From: Nocardia donostiensis
Lineage (GTDB): Bacteria > Actinomycetota > Actinomycetes > Mycobacteriales > Mycobacteriaceae
Assembly (NCBI RefSeq): GCF_002081715.1
Contig: NZ_MUKP01000016.1
Location: 53,990-117,989 of the forward strand
Length of the DNA stretch: 64,000 nt
Reading direction: 5' to 3'
Under the pieces are notes generated by a model, which made no database searches, was not told the origin of the DNA, and saw only the letters and a list, made by a program, of their open reading frames with translations. The position numbers and the translations under genes are program-made. Shown in pieces: positions 18,668 to 30,898 of the stretch; the first letter of the stretch is position 1, and every line of letters starts with the position of its first letter.

Positions 18668-18775
18668 TCAGCGCGTGGTGACCTCGTGCCAGAGGTCTGC
18701 GTCATTGCGCTGACGCAGCTTGTTGATGCCGACGAGAACTGCAACCACAACACCGATGGTCAGAAGAATTTTCAT
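18668..18775 (-). CDS. DLW-39 family small membrane protein (35 aa)
   Basis: A very short gene. The product begins MKILLTIGVVVAVLVGINK, forming one N-terminal helix. It ends with the Asn-Asp-Ala-Asp-Leu-Trp-His motif that names the DLW-39 family. A GGGGAGT ribosome-binding site lies directly before the ATG. It sits between the two tRNAs as I recall for other mycolate actinobacteria. Function is unknown; it is easily missed because of its length. Confidence 0.85.
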   Translation of the reverse strand: MKILLTIGVVVAVLVGINKLRQRNDADLWHEVTTR

Positions 18776-19021
18776 ACTCCCCACCCTAGTGCGCTGGACC
18801 ACAAGCCAGAACTCAGTCTGCCGACGAGCAAAGCACCGACATGTTGTGGGGTGACCGCCCGCCAGCCGCCGACGCCCGGGCTTGTCGGCGGCGGGAATAT
18901 ACGTATGCTGTGCGGGCCGTTCGAGAACGGGTGTCTCTTGATCGGAAACACTTGGGGAGATACCAGGCCGGGCTCTGACGAATCGAGCGCGGTTTGTGAT
19001 GAGAATCAGGGATTCAGTGGG

Positions 19022-19095
19022 TGGGCCTAGGAGGACTTGAACCTCCGACCTCTTCGTTATCAGCGAAGCGCTCTAACCGCCTGAGCTATAGGCCC
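19022..19095 (-). tRNA. tRNA-Ile (anticodon GAU)
   Basis: A 74-nt cloverleaf: acceptor GGGCCTA/TAGGCCC with discriminator A, D arm AGCTCAGGCGGTTAGAGC, anticodon loop CTGATAA and T arm with GGTTCAAGTCC. CCA is not encoded. It lies downstream of the DUF3566 gene. Confidence 0.97.
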
Positions 19096-19164
19096 GTGTG
19101 CCAGCGTCAATTGTCAACCGCTGCCGATCAGAGAGATTACCTTACGCGGTTGCCGAAGACCAAA

Positions 19165-19203
19165 ACGGCCGGTACCAGCTCCGGAGCGAGCGATACCGGC
19201 CGT
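19165..19203 (-). terminator. Rho-independent terminator of the gyrA-DUF3566 unit
   Basis: A perfect 10-bp stem (19165-19174 with 19194-19203) has a 19-nt loop that can itself pair partly. On the minus strand it is followed by TTTTGGTCTT. It lies 12 nt beyond the DUF3566 stop. Confidence 0.8.
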
Positions 19204-19214
19204 ATCGGCACAGG

Positions 19215-20372
19215 CTAGTCCGGGTCGGCCAGGGTGACCTGGATGCCGCCGACCATATCGCAGCACTGGTTGTAGATGAACGTGCCGACCGTGGCCAACG
19301 CGGTGAACAGCACCACATTGATCAAACCGATCACGCCGGCGTAGCCGAACACCGCCCCGGCATCGACCAGGCCTGCCGAACCGCTGTCCTGAGAGACCAT
19401 TTCCGTGAAGGTGGTGTTCAGCCGCTCCCAGACGCCCATACCCTCGAGCACGAGATAGAGCAGACCGACCGCGAGCATCCACACAAAGAACATGGCGACG
19501 CTGATCACCAGGGTGATCTTCAATGTCGACCACGGATCGATGCGGCGCACCTGGACGGTCGCCCGCAGCGGCTCGCCGCTGGCGCTGGCCTGTGCCACCG
19601 CAACCGGTACCGCGGGCGATACCGGCCCCTGCGGTCCTGGCCCCTGCGTCTCCTGGGGCAGCGGATGCCGGATCTCGGACAGATCGGGCATATCCTTGAC
19701 CAGTTCCGGACGCGCGATGCTGCGGGTCGGGCCGTCGAGGCCGACCGACTTCACCATGGCCGCCTCTTTACGCGCCGCCTTCGCCGCCAGATCGGCGGTG
19801 GTGCGGGCGTTGGTGAGACCACCGCCCAGGCCGACCGAATTCGACTGCGGACGTGCCCCGGACACCGGCGTGTGACCGGGCCGCTGCAGATTGGACTGCG
19901 GTTCCCGTTGCGGCAGCTGCGACCAGCCCTCCTGATACCTGGACTGGCCGCCACCGTTCCCGTTGGATCCACCCTGGGGCGCGCCGGCGTTCATCCGGGC
20001 GGTCGTCTGATCGGCGGGAGTCCGGCCGTCGCCCGCGGGCTGTCCCGGCCCTGACTCCGGCCCTGACTCCGGCCCTGGGTGCGGCCGATCTCCGCCCATC
20101 GACTGCTGCCCGCCGCCGTTCCCCCCGGTCCGGCCGCCGCCCGGGCCCGGCTCGGGGGCGGAGATACCGGCGGGATCCGAACCCTGGCCCTGGGGGGCTT
20201 CGGGCGCGCCGCCGGACGGGTTACCGCCGGGCTGCCCGTCTCGGGACGGCTCGTTCTCCGCACTGCCGCCCGGTTGCTGGATCGGCCGCGGCGGAATCGG
20301 TGACGGTGCAATCCTTTCGGTGACGCCGTTCGTCTGCTGCCGCTCGTCGTTCGGCTGATTCGGAGTGGTCAA
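19215..20372 (-). CDS. DUF3566 membrane protein with long disordered N-terminus
   Basis: A 385-aa protein. Residues 1-170 are Gly/Pro/Gln/Ser-rich and disordered. The C-terminal 120 aa are the DUF3566 domain, with a helix at about 287-311 ([22 protein letters not shown]) and another near 351-373, and the segment [16 protein letters not shown]. It is the positional homologue of M. tuberculosis Rv0007, directly downstream of gyrA. The TTG start at 20372 has GAGGATT upstream. Function is unknown. The N-terminus contains a short direct repeat of Gly-Pro-Glu-Ser units. Confidence 0.88.
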   Translation of the reverse strand: MTTPNQPNDERQQTNGVTERIAPSPIPPRPIQQPGGSAENEPSRDGQPGGNPSGGAPEAPQGQGSDPAGISAPEPGPGGGRTGGNGGGQQSMGGDRPHPGPESGPESGPGQPAGDGRTPADQTTARMNAGAPQGGSNGNGGGQSRYQEGWSQLPQREPQSNLQRPGHTPVSGARPQSNSVGLGGGLTNARTTADLAAKAARKEAAMVKSVGLDGPTRSIARPELVKDMPDLSEIRHPLPQETQGPGPQGPVSPAVPVAVAQASASGEPLRATVQVRRIDPWSTLKITLVISVAMFFVWMLAVGLLYLVLEGMGVWERLNTTFTEMVSQDSGSAGLVDAGAVFGYAGVIGLINVVLFTALATVGTFIYNQCCDMVGGIQVTLADPD

Positions 20373-20419
20373 TGGGAATCCTCGGATCCGTTCGTTGCCG
20401 CCGCTATGTAACTACTGAA

Positions 20420-22924
20420 CTACTGCTCGGAAGAACCGCTGACGCCGTCGATCTGTTCGGGCTCGTCGGCATTGCGCGCGATCGCAAGCAAGGTATCGCC
20501 CTCGGCGAGGTTCATCAATCGCACGCCCTTGGTTTGCCTGCCCGCCTTGCGAACCTGCCGCGCCGCCGTGCGGATGACGCCACCGCTGGAAGTGATCGCG
20601 TACAACTCGTCGTCGTCGTCGACGATGAGCGCGCCGACCAGCGTGCCACGTCGCGTGTCGTACTGAATAGTCAAGACGCCTTTGCCGCCGCGGCCCTGAG
20701 CCGTGTACTCCTCGATCGCGGTCCGCTTTGCGTACCCGCCTGAGGTCGCGACCAGCAGATAGGTGCCAGCACGAACGACGTTGAGCGACAACAGCTCGTC
20801 CTCGGCATTGAACCGCATACCCTGTACACCCGAGGTGGCACGGCCCATCGGGCGCAGCGCTTCGTCGGTCGCCGAGAAACGGATCGACTGCCCCTGTGCC
20901 GATACCAGCAGTAGATCGTCATCGGCCGAGCACAGCACCGCACCGACCAGTTCGTCGTTATCACGCAGGTTCACCGCGACGATGCCGCCGCTGCGGTTGG
21001 AATCGAAATCCGACAGCCGCGACTTCTTCACGAGACCATTCTTGGTGGCGAGCACCAGATATGGGGCGTCTTCGTAGGATTTGATCCGAATGATCTGGGC
21101 GATCTTCTCGTCCGGCTGGAAGGCCAGCAGGTTCGCCACATGCTGACCGCGCGCCGTCCGGTTGGCTTCGGGCAGCTCGTAGGCCTTGGCCCGGTACACC
21201 CGGCCCTTGTTGGTGAAGAACAGCAGCCAGTCGTGGGTCGAGGTGACGAAGAAGTGCTTGACGATATCGTCCTGCTTGAGACCAGCGCCCTGTACGCCCT
21301 TACCGCCGCGTTTCTGGCTGCGGTACAGGTCGGTTTTGGTGCGCTTGGCGTAGCCGGTCTCGGTGATGGTGACGACTACGTCCTCACGGGCGATCAGATC
21401 CTCGTCGGCCACATCGCCGTCGGCAGCGACGATCTGGGTGCGCCGGTCGTCGCCGTACTTCTCGACGATCTCGGCCAGTTCGTCGCGCACGATGGCACGC
21501 TGGCGTTCCGGCTTGTCCAGGATGTCCTTCAGATCGGCGATCTCGGCCTCCAGCTTGGCCAGTTCGTCGACGATCTTCTGCCGTTCCAGCGCCGACAGCC
21601 TGCGCAGCTGCATATCCAGGATCGCGGTGGCCTGGATTTCGTCGATATCCAGCAGCTCCATCAGGCCGGTGCGCGCGGTTTCGGTGTTGGCCGAGCGCCG
21701 GATCAGCGCGATGACCTCGTCGAGCGCGTCCAGCGCCTTGACAAGACCACGCAGGATATGGGCCCGTTCCTCGGCCTTGCGCAGCAGGTAGCGGGTGCGC
21801 CGGATGATGACGTCGAGCTGATGGTTCACATACAGCCGGATCATCTGGTCCAGCCGCAGCGTACGTGGCACACCGTCGACGATCGACAGCATGTTCGCGC
21901 CGAAGCTGGTCTGCAGCTGGGTGTGCTTGTACAGGTTGTTCAGCACGACCTTGGCGACGGCGTCACGTTTGACGGTGACGACGATACGCAGACCGACCCG
22001 GTCGGAGGATTCGTCGTGGATATCCGAGACACCGGCGATCCGGCCGTCCTTGACCTGTTCGGCGATCGCGTTGATGAAGTTGTCGGTGTTGACCTGATAG
22101 GGCAGCTCGGTGATGACGATGGTGGTACGCCCACGGGCGTCCTCCTCGATCTCCACTACACCGCGCATCTTGATGGAGCCGCGACCGGTGGTGTAGGCAT
22201 CGTGGATACCCTGAGTGCCGACGATCAGGCCCGATGTCGGGAAGTCGGGTCCCTTGATCCGCTCCATGCAGGCGGCGAGGGTGGCTTCCTCGGCCGCTTC
22301 GTGATTGTCCAGCGCCCAGTAGACCGCTTCGGCCAGCTCGGTGAGGTTGTGCGGCGGGATGTTGGTGGCCATACCGACCGCAATGCCGTTGCTGCCGTTC
22401 ATCAGCAGATGCGGCACCCGGCTGGGCAGGACAACCGGTTCCTGGGTCTTACCGTCGTAGTTGGGGATGAAATCGACCGTTTCGTGGTCGATTTCGCGCA
22501 GCATCTCCATTGCCAGCGGCGTGAGCCTGCACTCGGTGTAACGCATGGCGGCCGCACCGTCGTTGCCCCGGCTGCCGAAGTTGCCCTGACCGTCAACCAG
22601 CGGATACCGCATGGTCCATGGCTGCGCGAGACGCACCAGCGTGTCGTAGATGGCCGTGTCGCCGTGCGGGTGGTAGTTGCCCATGGTCTCGGACACCGGG
22701 CGGGCCGACTTCACATAGCTGCGGTCGGGCCGGTGGCCGTTGTCGTACATCGCGTACAGAATCCGGCGATGCACCGGTTTGAGGCCGTCGCGAACTTCGG
22801 GCAGCGCGCGGCCCACGATCACGCTCATCGCGTAATCGATGTAGCTGCTCTGCATTTCCTGGTTGATATCGACCGGTTCGATCCGGTCGCCCGCGCCGTC
22901 CGGCGGCAGGGTGATGTCGGTCAT
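20420..22924 (-). CDS. gyrA: DNA gyrase subunit A
   Basis: An 834-aa type II topoisomerase subunit that breaks and rejoins DNA through Tyr129 (AAMRYTEC). The quinolone-resistance region [15 protein letters not shown] places Thr at residue 90 (Ala in M. tuberculosis, Ser in E. coli), Ala at 91 and Asp at 94. Six beta-pinwheel blades follow with the GyrA-box QKRGGKG (about residues 538-544). No intein is present. ATG at 22924 has AAGGAGA upstream. It lies 121 nt after gyrB on the same strand. Confidence 0.98.
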   Translation of the reverse strand: MTDITLPPDGAGDRIEPVDINQEMQSSYIDYAMSVIVGRALPEVRDGLKPVHRRILYAMYDNGHRPDRSYVKSARPVSETMGNYHPHGDTAIYDTLVRLAQPWTMRYPLVDGQGNFGSRGNDGAAAMRYTECRLTPLAMEMLREIDHETVDFIPNYDGKTQEPVVLPSRVPHLLMNGSNGIAVGMATNIPPHNLTELAEAVYWALDNHEAAEEATLAACMERIKGPDFPTSGLIVGTQGIHDAYTTGRGSIKMRGVVEIEEDARGRTTIVITELPYQVNTDNFINAIAEQVKDGRIAGVSDIHDESSDRVGLRIVVTVKRDAVAKVVLNNLYKHTQLQTSFGANMLSIVDGVPRTLRLDQMIRLYVNHQLDVIIRRTRYLLRKAEERAHILRGLVKALDALDEVIALIRRSANTETARTGLMELLDIDEIQATAILDMQLRRLSALERQKIVDELAKLEAEIADLKDILDKPERQRAIVRDELAEIVEKYGDDRRTQIVAADGDVADEDLIAREDVVVTITETGYAKRTKTDLYRSQKRGGKGVQGAGLKQDDIVKHFFVTSTHDWLLFFTNKGRVYRAKAYELPEANRTARGQHVANLLAFQPDEKIAQIIRIKSYEDAPYLVLATKNGLVKKSRLSDFDSNRSGGIVAVNLRDNDELVGAVLCSADDDLLLVSAQGQSIRFSATDEALRPMGRATSGVQGMRFNAEDELLSLNVVRAGTYLLVATSGGYAKRTAIEEYTAQGRGGKGVLTIQYDTRRGTLVGALIVDDDDELYAITSSGGVIRTAARQVRKAGRQTKGVRLMNLAEGDTLLAIARNADEPEQIDGVSGSSEQ

Positions 22925-23045
22925 GGGGTCTCCTTACCCGGGAGGAAGTTCAGCGGCCCGACCGCGCGGGGGCGGGCCTGCGCGATCGGGGGCACCGGCC
23001 TGAAGCTAGGCGTATCTGCGCCTTCGCTGTCGGCCATGCGCGCGA

Positions 23046-25418
<2,373 letters not shown>

Positions 25419-26333
25419 TCAGCGCGCGCCCGGACCACGCCCCGCGTCGACCCGATCGGCGAACTCGGCGGTGAACCGAGCCAGATCGGCCGCATGGGAG
25501 AACGGCGACCAATGCCGGGCCGCGATCTCGCGACGAGTGAGGTCACGCACCCAACGATCCGCCTCCGCGTAGACCAGCGGCCGCACCGCACGATCTCCGG
25601 TGGACACGATCAGCTGCACCGGAACCTCGATCGGCCGCGGCCGGGGACGACGCATCCGGGGGCGGATATTAGCGCGATACAGCGCCAACCCATTGATCAT
25701 ATCGTCACGCAGCGTCGGCGCTGTACGCACCAGGGCGGGATCCAGACCGTCGAAGAAGGCCAGGAAGTCCGGCCACCGCCGCGCCAGCGCGTTAAGCGCC
25801 GGGTTCGGCAGGCCGGGGACCTGGAAGGCAAACGTATACGCCGAGGCCACACCCTGGGTGATGGTGTTCCGCAGCCGCTCCCAGGAGACCGGCCCGCGCA
25901 GGTATGCACCGAGGAAGTCGAGGTTCGGCCCGGAAACCGAGGTGTAGGAGGCGAGCACCGATTCGGCGTCCAGCGCGGCGGCCAGCTCCCAGCCAAGCAC
26001 CGCACCCCAGTCATGGCCGAGCATATGTACACGCTGCCCCGGCGCGACAGCAGCTGCGACCGCCCGGACATCGGCAGCGAGTTCTTCGATGCGGTAGGCG
26101 GCGATGTCGCCGGGAACCGTGCTCGCGCCGGCGCCACGGTTGTCGAAGGCGATCACCCGATAGCGATCGGCCAGCAGACCGGCCACCCCACCCCAGAGCA
26201 GGTGGGTATCCGGCCACCCGTGCACCAGCAGGATGGGCACACCGGAAGGATTACCGCATTCGAAGACTGCGAGTTCGACACCACCCCGGCGGACGGTGGT
26301 ACTCGGTTCGATAGGGAACGGATCAGCGATCAT
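25419..26333 (-). CDS. Alpha/beta-hydrolase, epoxide-hydrolase type (EphD-like N-domain)
   Basis: A 304-aa alpha/beta hydrolase. The oxyanion segment is HGWPDT, and the nucleophile elbow GHDWGA has Asp rather than Ser, as in epoxide hydrolases and haloalkane dehalogenases. RVIAFDNRGAGAS and a C-terminal His (HWSPFSHAADL) complete the likely triad. The N-terminal half resembles the hydrolase half of mycobacterial EphD, which is fused to a short-chain dehydrogenase; here no SDR domain follows. It lies between gyrB and dciA, an unusual place, with a parS-like site just upstream. Confidence 0.85.
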   Translation of the reverse strand: MIADPFPIEPSTTVRRGGVELAVFECGNPSGVPILLVHGWPDTHLLWGGVAGLLADRYRVIAFDNRGAGASTVPGDIAAYRIEELAADVRAVAAAVAPGQRVHMLGHDWGAVLGWELAAALDAESVLASYTSVSGPNLDFLGAYLRGPVSWERLRNTITQGVASAYTFAFQVPGLPNPALNALARRWPDFLAFFDGLDPALVRTAPTLRDDMINGLALYRANIRPRMRRPRPRPIEVPVQLIVSTGDRAVRPLVYAEADRWVRDLTRREIAARHWSPFSHAADLARFTAEFADRVDAGRGPGAR

Positions 26334-26690
26334 CGGTCAACCCTCTCGGTCGGCAAGCCGGAGCCGTTCCACGTGAAACCCCTGCTCCAGTGAACGGATG
26401 CGCGCTTCGACCGCGGCGAGCGTTCCTATGCGGCCGCCACGATGCGAACTCGTCCAGTCAATGTAACACCGAGTATCAGATAACTGCTATAGGGACGCGC
26501 CGAGACGACGGGCTGTCGCCGCACCTGGAACCGGCAGGACATCACCCCAGCAACATTCCCACAATGTCCTCGGTATCGACCTCCGCAACAGCACATTTGT
26601 CAGCCGCGAACCCGTGGCGAACCCAGCCACACGGGGAGCCGCAGGAAAGGAACTGCGTCGCGCCTGGCTCGAACACCGCAGCAGCTTGCG
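26334..26690. other. 357-bp spacer with parS-like site, no gene recognised
   Basis: It lies between the hydrolase start and the dciA stop. Frames here have no recognisable product. The only clear signal is the parS-like element at 26365-26380, 32 nt upstream of the hydrolase start. Confidence 0.45.
26365..26380 (+). promoter_or_regulatory. parS-like site (between hydrolase and dciA)
   Basis: CGTTCCACGTGAAACC matches the core of the cluster sites (GTTCCACGTGAAAC) exactly over 14 bases. It is about 10-11 kb from the main cluster and on the other side of dnaA. Confidence 0.6.
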
Positions 26691-27242
26691 CTACCCATAG
26701 GTGTCCCGAGGGCCGCGGCCCTTGATATGCCGGTCACCCTTACGCCAACTGGGCGCGGCCGGGCCGGAGATGCGCAGCGAGGTCACCACACCGTTGCCTA
26801 CCGCGGCATTGATCTTGGCCAGGATCTGTTTCTGCAGCATGCGCAGCTGAGTGGCCCATGCCGTGGATTCGGCGGCGATGCTGAGCACCCCGTCCTCCAG
26901 CTTGACCGGGGTAGCGTGCGCAGCGATGTCCTCGCCGACGACGCCCGCCCACCGGCCGAAAACCATCCCCTCGGCGACCTTGGTGGACCAGCCCCGGCTA
27001 CGGGCGATCGAACCGGCCAGCGTGGACAGCAGCTGGGGATCACGGTCGTCGGGGCGGGCACCGGACCAACCGCTGCGGCGCCGGGCCCGACCGGTACGCA
27101 GGGAGCGACGGGGCGACGAGCGTCCCTGGCCGACGGATTTGCCACTGGCCCGCGCCGCGGCACGGGCTTCTTCCAGCGCCCGCCGGGCCAGGTCGACCCC
27201 GCGCAACGGCGGCTCCGTCCCTGGATCCGGCTGCTCCGTCAT
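26691..27242 (-). CDS. dciA: DciA-type (DUF721) helicase-loading accessory protein
   Basis: A 183-aa protein. The N-terminal 70 aa are Arg-rich and disordered. The DUF721/DciA domain (about residues 75-160) shows the typical [46 protein letters not shown] pattern. DciA assists loading of the replicative helicase DnaB in bacteria without DnaC. ATG at 27242 has GGAG 8 nt upstream. It is the equivalent of M. tuberculosis Rv0004, but separated from recF by 302 bp. Confidence 0.9.
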   Translation of the reverse strand: MTEQPDPGTEPPLRGVDLARRALEEARAAARASGKSVGQGRSSPRRSLRTGRARRRSGWSGARPDDRDPQLLSTLAGSIARSRGWSTKVAEGMVFGRWAGVVGEDIAAHATPVKLEDGVLSIAAESTAWATQLRMLQKQILAKINAAVGNGVVTSLRISGPAAPSWRKGDRHIKGRGPRDTYG

Positions 27243-27544
27243 CGCTGCACTCCACTCACCTGTTCGACTTATCCCCAGTTCTGGGCGGTTTTTCCCCAGG
27301 CTGTGAGCTCACGCCGACCACCCGGCGACGCGGGCTACGCAACCGCATCCCTCCTCGGGGTAATCTCCCATACCCCCAGGTCATAGCGCTTTTTGGAGGA
27401 AGAGACTCGAACGCGGCGACTCACCTAGTACGATGCGGCGCGGCGGAACCGGTGACCAGGCAAGACAAGTTATCCACAGGCTGTTGACAACTTTCACCAG
27501 CGCGCACCAGGCCCGCCCGTGCCGACGCGATGGCTCACTTTACG
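27243..27544. other. 302-bp recF-dciA spacer with DnaA box
   Basis: No gene is seen. A perfect DnaA box TTATCCACA lies at 27470-27478, and a one-mismatch relative (TTATCCCCA) lies near 27274. In mycobacteria recF and this gene are nearly contiguous, so the insertion is a local difference. Confidence 0.5.
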
Positions 27545-28720
27545 TTATCCGGCGCTCGCCGCAACCATCCGCGATACCCGGTGTTCGGCGGGACCCACAG
27601 TGCTCACCGACATGGTCGCTCCGGTCAGCTCGGCAGGCACGTCCTCGGGCACCGCGGCCGTGATCAGAACCTGCTCGGCATCGGCGGCCACCCGTGCCAG
27701 CGCCTGCCTGCGGCGGCGATCGAGTTCGGCGAACACGTCATCGAGCAGCAGCACCGGTTCGGCGGCGGTGGCGCGCAGCAGCTCGAATGCGCCGAGGCGC
27801 AGCGCGAGCGCGAACGACCATGATTCGCCGTGGCTGGCGAACCCCTTCGCAGGCGCGGCACCGAGTAACAGATCCAGTTCGTCGCGGTGCGGGCCGACCA
27901 GGCAGACCCCGCGCTCCAGCTCCTTCGGCCTGGCCGCGGCCAGCTCACGCAACACGATGGCTTCGAGCGCCTCGACATCGTCCGGGCGTGGTTCACGGGT
28001 GGGCTCGAGGAACTCGGTGGGCAGCGTCGAGCTGCGGTATCCGATTGCAGCCGGGCGCGATTCCGGCGCGATCGCGGCGTATGCCTGGGCAAGATAGGGG
28101 TGTAGGTCGTGCACCAGCCGCAGCCGCTCGGCCAGCAGCACCGCGGCATGGCAGGCCAAATGGCCGTCCCAAACGTCGAGGGTGCTCAGATCCGCTGTCG
28201 ATTTAGCGTGGCGCCCCGCGGTTTTCAACAGCGCCGAACGCTGCCGCAGTACGCGTTCGTAATCGCTGCGGACCGCGGCCAGCCGCGGCAGCCGGGCTGT
28301 GCACAGCTCGTCGAGGAAGCGTCTGCGCTCCCCTGGGTCGCCGCGGACCAGTGCCAGATCCTCCGGGGCGAACAGGACGGTGTGCAGGATCCCGAGAATC
28401 TCCCGCGGCCTACGCACTGGCGAACGGTTGATCTGGGCGCGGTTGGCCGCGTTCCGGTTCAGTTCCACGTCCACCCGAAGTTCCCGGCCGGTGTTCACCA
28501 CTACGGCACCGATTCTCGCTCGTTCGGCTCCCATCCGGATCAGTGGCGCATCCGCAGCTACCCGGTGCGAACCGAGACCGGACAGGTAACCGGCCGCTTC
28601 CAGCAGGTTCGTCTTTCCGTTACCATTCGCCCCCAGGAAAACGGTTGCCCCTGTGGATAACTCGATATCGGCATGCTCCCAGGATCGGAAGTCTCGCAAG
28701 GTCAGCGCCCTGATATGCAT
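27545..28720 (-). CDS. recF: RecF, DNA replication/repair ABC-type ATPase
   Basis: A 391-aa SMC-like ATPase that loads or directs RecA with RecOR at gapped DNA. Walker A GANGNGKT is at 30-37. The signature [12 protein letters not shown] and Walker [13 protein letters not shown] are in the C-terminal third. It is in the conserved dnaA-dnaN-recF order. The C-terminus is slightly extended (ending [11 protein letters not shown]). Confidence 0.97.
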   Translation of the reverse strand: MHIRALTLRDFRSWEHADIELSTGATVFLGANGNGKTNLLEAAGYLSGLGSHRVAADAPLIRMGAERARIGAVVVNTGRELRVDVELNRNAANRAQINRSPVRRPREILGILHTVLFAPEDLALVRGDPGERRRFLDELCTARLPRLAAVRSDYERVLRQRSALLKTAGRHAKSTADLSTLDVWDGHLACHAAVLLAERLRLVHDLHPYLAQAYAAIAPESRPAAIGYRSSTLPTEFLEPTREPRPDDVEALEAIVLRELAAARPKELERGVCLVGPHRDELDLLLGAAPAKGFASHGESWSFALALRLGAFELLRATAAEPVLLLDDVFAELDRRRRQALARVAADAEQVLITAAVPEDVPAELTGATMSVSTVGPAEHRVSRMVAASAG

Positions 28721-28751
28721 CCGTCAGACCATTCCACAGGTTGTCACAGAG

Positions 28752-28771
28752 TTATCCACAGCTGTGGACAA
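28752..28771. promoter_or_regulatory. Head-to-head DnaA box pair between recF and dnaN
   Basis: TTATCCACA (28752-28760) and TGTGGACAA (28763-28771), both perfect 9-mers, face each other across GC. They make a 20-bp inverted repeat with one mismatch, 32 nt before the recF start. A role in recF control or DnaA titration is possible. Confidence 0.6.
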
Positions 28772-28920
28772 CTTACTGTGGCCCGCAGCAGTTTCCGTGG
28801 TTGCGCACAACCACGCAGGCGGAAATGTCACCGAACGAGCAGACACGACAACATATCTCGAACGGATCAGCAACGACGCCGTTACCGCGGCGGGTGTCGC
28901 ACGCATCACCCACGCCGTGC

Positions 28921-30096
28921 TCAGCCCGGCAGCCGGACCGGCATCAACAGGTAGACGTAGGGGCTCTCCAGGGCCGCGTAGGCGCCGGAATCGAGCACCT
29001 GCGGATCCTCCTCGCCTGCAGGCAGCAGCACCGCAGGCCGACTCGACGTGGTGAAACCGAACGTGACCCGATCGGAGTGCAGCGCCGAAAGACCGTCGGT
29101 CAGGTAGCCGGGGTTGAACGCGATGGTCAACGGTTCGCCGCGGAAATCCGCCGACAGCCATTCCTCGGCGCGGCCTGCGTCGTCACCGCCCGCCGACAGC
29201 AGCAGGCCCTCCCCGGAGAACTCCAGCCGCACCTGCGCGCCGCGCTCGGCGACCAGGGCAACACGTTTGATCGCGTCGCTGAGCGCCGACACCTCCAGGG
29301 TCGCTATCGACGTGTGTTCTTTCGGTAGCAGTTGGCGGAACTTGGGGAATTCCGCGTCGAGCAGCCGGGTGGTGGTCCGCCTGCCCCCGTTGACGATACC
29401 GAGCAGGCCATCCGCACCCGAACCAGTCCCGAGTGACAACTGGACCGGCGCATCCGACGGTCCGAGGGTTTTGGCCGCTTCGGACAGGGTGCGGGCAGGG
29501 ATCAGCACGGCGGTCTCGATATCGGTGCGTGTGGGCTGCCATTCGATATGCCGCACCGCCAGCCGGAACCGGTCGGTTGCGGCGAGCACCACCTGCGGCC
29601 CCGCGATCTCGACCCGGATACCGGTGAGCATCGGCAGGGTGTCGTCCCGGCCCGCTGCGACCGCGACCTGACTCACCGCCCCGGCGAACACCTCGACGTT
29701 GAGCTCACCGCTCTGCTGCGGCACCTCGGGAAGCTGGGGATAGTCCTCGACCGGCATGGTGGGCAGGGAGAACTTCGCACTGCCGCAGCTGATCAACACG
29801 CGGGTACCGTCGACCGACACATCCACAGGCTTGTTCGACAGTGCTTTGGTGATATCGGCGAGCAGCCGCCCGGAAACCAGCACCTGGCCCGGGCCCGCGA
29901 CCTCCGCCGCGACACGCATCTGCGCCGATACCTCGTAGTCGAAACCGGAGACGGTCAGCCCGTCCTCGTCTGCGACCAGCAGAACCCCGCCCAGGACTGG
30001 AACCGGCGGACGCGACGGCAGACTGCGCGCGACCCACGCGACCGATTCCGCGAAATCCTCCCGGGCGACCCGAAACTTCATGCTCGCAAGCTCCAT
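28921..30096 (-). CDS. dnaN: DNA polymerase III beta sliding clamp
   Basis: A 391-aa ring-forming clamp with the three-domain DnaN pattern: [22 protein letters not shown] near the start, [20 protein letters not shown] in domain 1, and the conserved end [14 protein letters not shown] at 30096 is preferred over a longer open frame (to 30261) because it follows GGGAGAGGAC and gives the family's normal N-terminus; Met at 30081 is an alternative. It sits next to oriC, opposite dnaA across the origin spacer, with both genes leftward. Confidence 0.96.
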   Translation of the reverse strand: MELASMKFRVAREDFAESVAWVARSLPSRPPVPVLGGVLLVADEDGLTVSGFDYEVSAQMRVAAEVAGPGQVLVSGRLLADITKALSNKPVDVSVDGTRVLISCGSAKFSLPTMPVEDYPQLPEVPQQSGELNVEVFAGAVSQVAVAAGRDDTLPMLTGIRVEIAGPQVVLAATDRFRLAVRHIEWQPTRTDIETAVLIPARTLSEAAKTLGPSDAPVQLSLGTGSGADGLLGIVNGGRRTTTRLLDAEFPKFRQLLPKEHTSIATLEVSALSDAIKRVALVAERGAQVRLEFSGEGLLLSAGGDDAGRAEEWLSADFRGEPLTIAFNPGYLTDGLSALHSDRVTFGFTTSSRPAVLLPAGEEDPQVLDSGAYAALESPYVYLLMPVRLPG

Positions 30097-30384
30097 CGCC
30101 CGACTGTCCTCTCCCGTTCCGTGTTCTGTGCGGCCGGATTCTGCTGGATAAGCCGTCTGGGAAGTGTGGCACAGACGACCGACACCAAACGGTACCGCGT
30201 GCGTGGCCGGTCCTCGGCCCGACCCTCCGATCCACGCGTGGTACTCCGCGGTTACGGACACGGTATCGGCTCATGTCCTCCCACACCGCTCGGCGGGGCC
30301 GCCGGACCAGGTTCCATGCCCGCTCCTTGCCCGGATCGGTCGCGGTCCGGGTCGTGAGCTTCGCCGAGAACTTCTCCACAACGC

Positions 30385-30430
30385 CTGTTTTTTACAGAGA
30401 TCTATTAGAAGAAGAACTGAAGTAGTAGTA
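30385..30430. other. Candidate DNA unwinding element (AT-rich)
   Basis: This is the AT-richest run of the origin spacer, including TTTTTTACAGAGATCTATTA, and contrasts sharply with the roughly two-thirds-GC surroundings. It lies on the dnaN side of the DnaA-box field, where melting would be expected. Confidence 0.55.
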
Positions 30431-30632
30431 GGGGCTGTGGAAACTGTGGATTTCGCCCATACCTGCAGTTCGTACGGCGTGGCGGCGTGTGGATGACCTG
30501 GGGATGACTCGAGGATGAACTGTGGACAGCTGTGGAGAACCAAAAGTTGTTCAACATCCATCCTCGAGTTGTCCTCGAGTTGATCCACAGTTTTGGCCGG
30601 GTTGTGCACACTGTGCATCAATCGGTGGACAA

Positions 30633-30682
30633 CCTGTGGATTCCTCGAGGAATCCACAGGAATTCCTCGAGGAATCCACAGG
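30633..30682. repeat. 28-bp perfect palindrome and overlapping 20-bp direct repeat in oriC
   Basis: Positions 30633-30660 are a perfect palindrome centred on CTCGAG with DnaA-box-like TGTGGATTC arms. Its right 20 bases (30641-30660) are repeated directly at 30663-30682. A further 10-bp inverted pair, CTCGAGGATG at 30508-30517 and CATCCTCGAG at 30559-30568, lies nearby. Confidence 0.85.
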
Positions 30683-30860
30683 CTGTTTCCGACGACACAG
30701 CAGGTCAGGACCTGTGGAGAAGTTGGCCTGTGGAAACTGTGGATAGATCGGCTGTGGATGGATGTGGGACAGACCGATCGCAGGGGTGTGGACAAACCGG
30801 TGGACAACCTGTGGATAACTTGTGGATACCCTGGGGAATCCATCACTCCTGGATACAGAT

Positions 30861-30895
30861 ATCCCCAGGCCAGGACCGTGTTCCTGCCTGGGGAT
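30861..30895 (-). terminator. Hairpin directly after dnaA
   Basis: Arms 30861-30870 and 30886-30895 pair perfectly over 10 bp, extended by 4 more pairs past a one-base bulge. The hairpin begins 4 nt beyond the dnaA stop and separates dnaA transcription from the origin repeats. Confidence 0.55.
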
Positions 30896-30898
30896 GAA

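Larger units (their letters stand above)
30097..30898. other. oriC, chromosomal origin of replication (dnaN-dnaA spacer)
   Basis: An 800-bp non-coding interval between dnaN and dnaA, rich in DnaA boxes. Perfect boxes: 30787-30795 and 30810-30818. One-mismatch boxes: 30521, 30581 (opposite strand), 30624, 30738, 30799 and 30821. Most read TGTGGAYAA on the plus strand. Four of them (30787, 30799, 30810, 30821) are spaced 12, 11 and 11 bp, one helical turn each. Five CTCGAG hexamers and a 28-bp perfect palindrome lie between 30508 and 30671. The AT-rich stretch at 30385-30430 is the best unwinding candidate. Confidence 0.93.

Noticed and set aside
30097..30261. Longer dnaN start at 30261
   Set aside because: The extra 55 residues do not resemble DnaN, and the ATG at 30096 has the ribosome-binding site.
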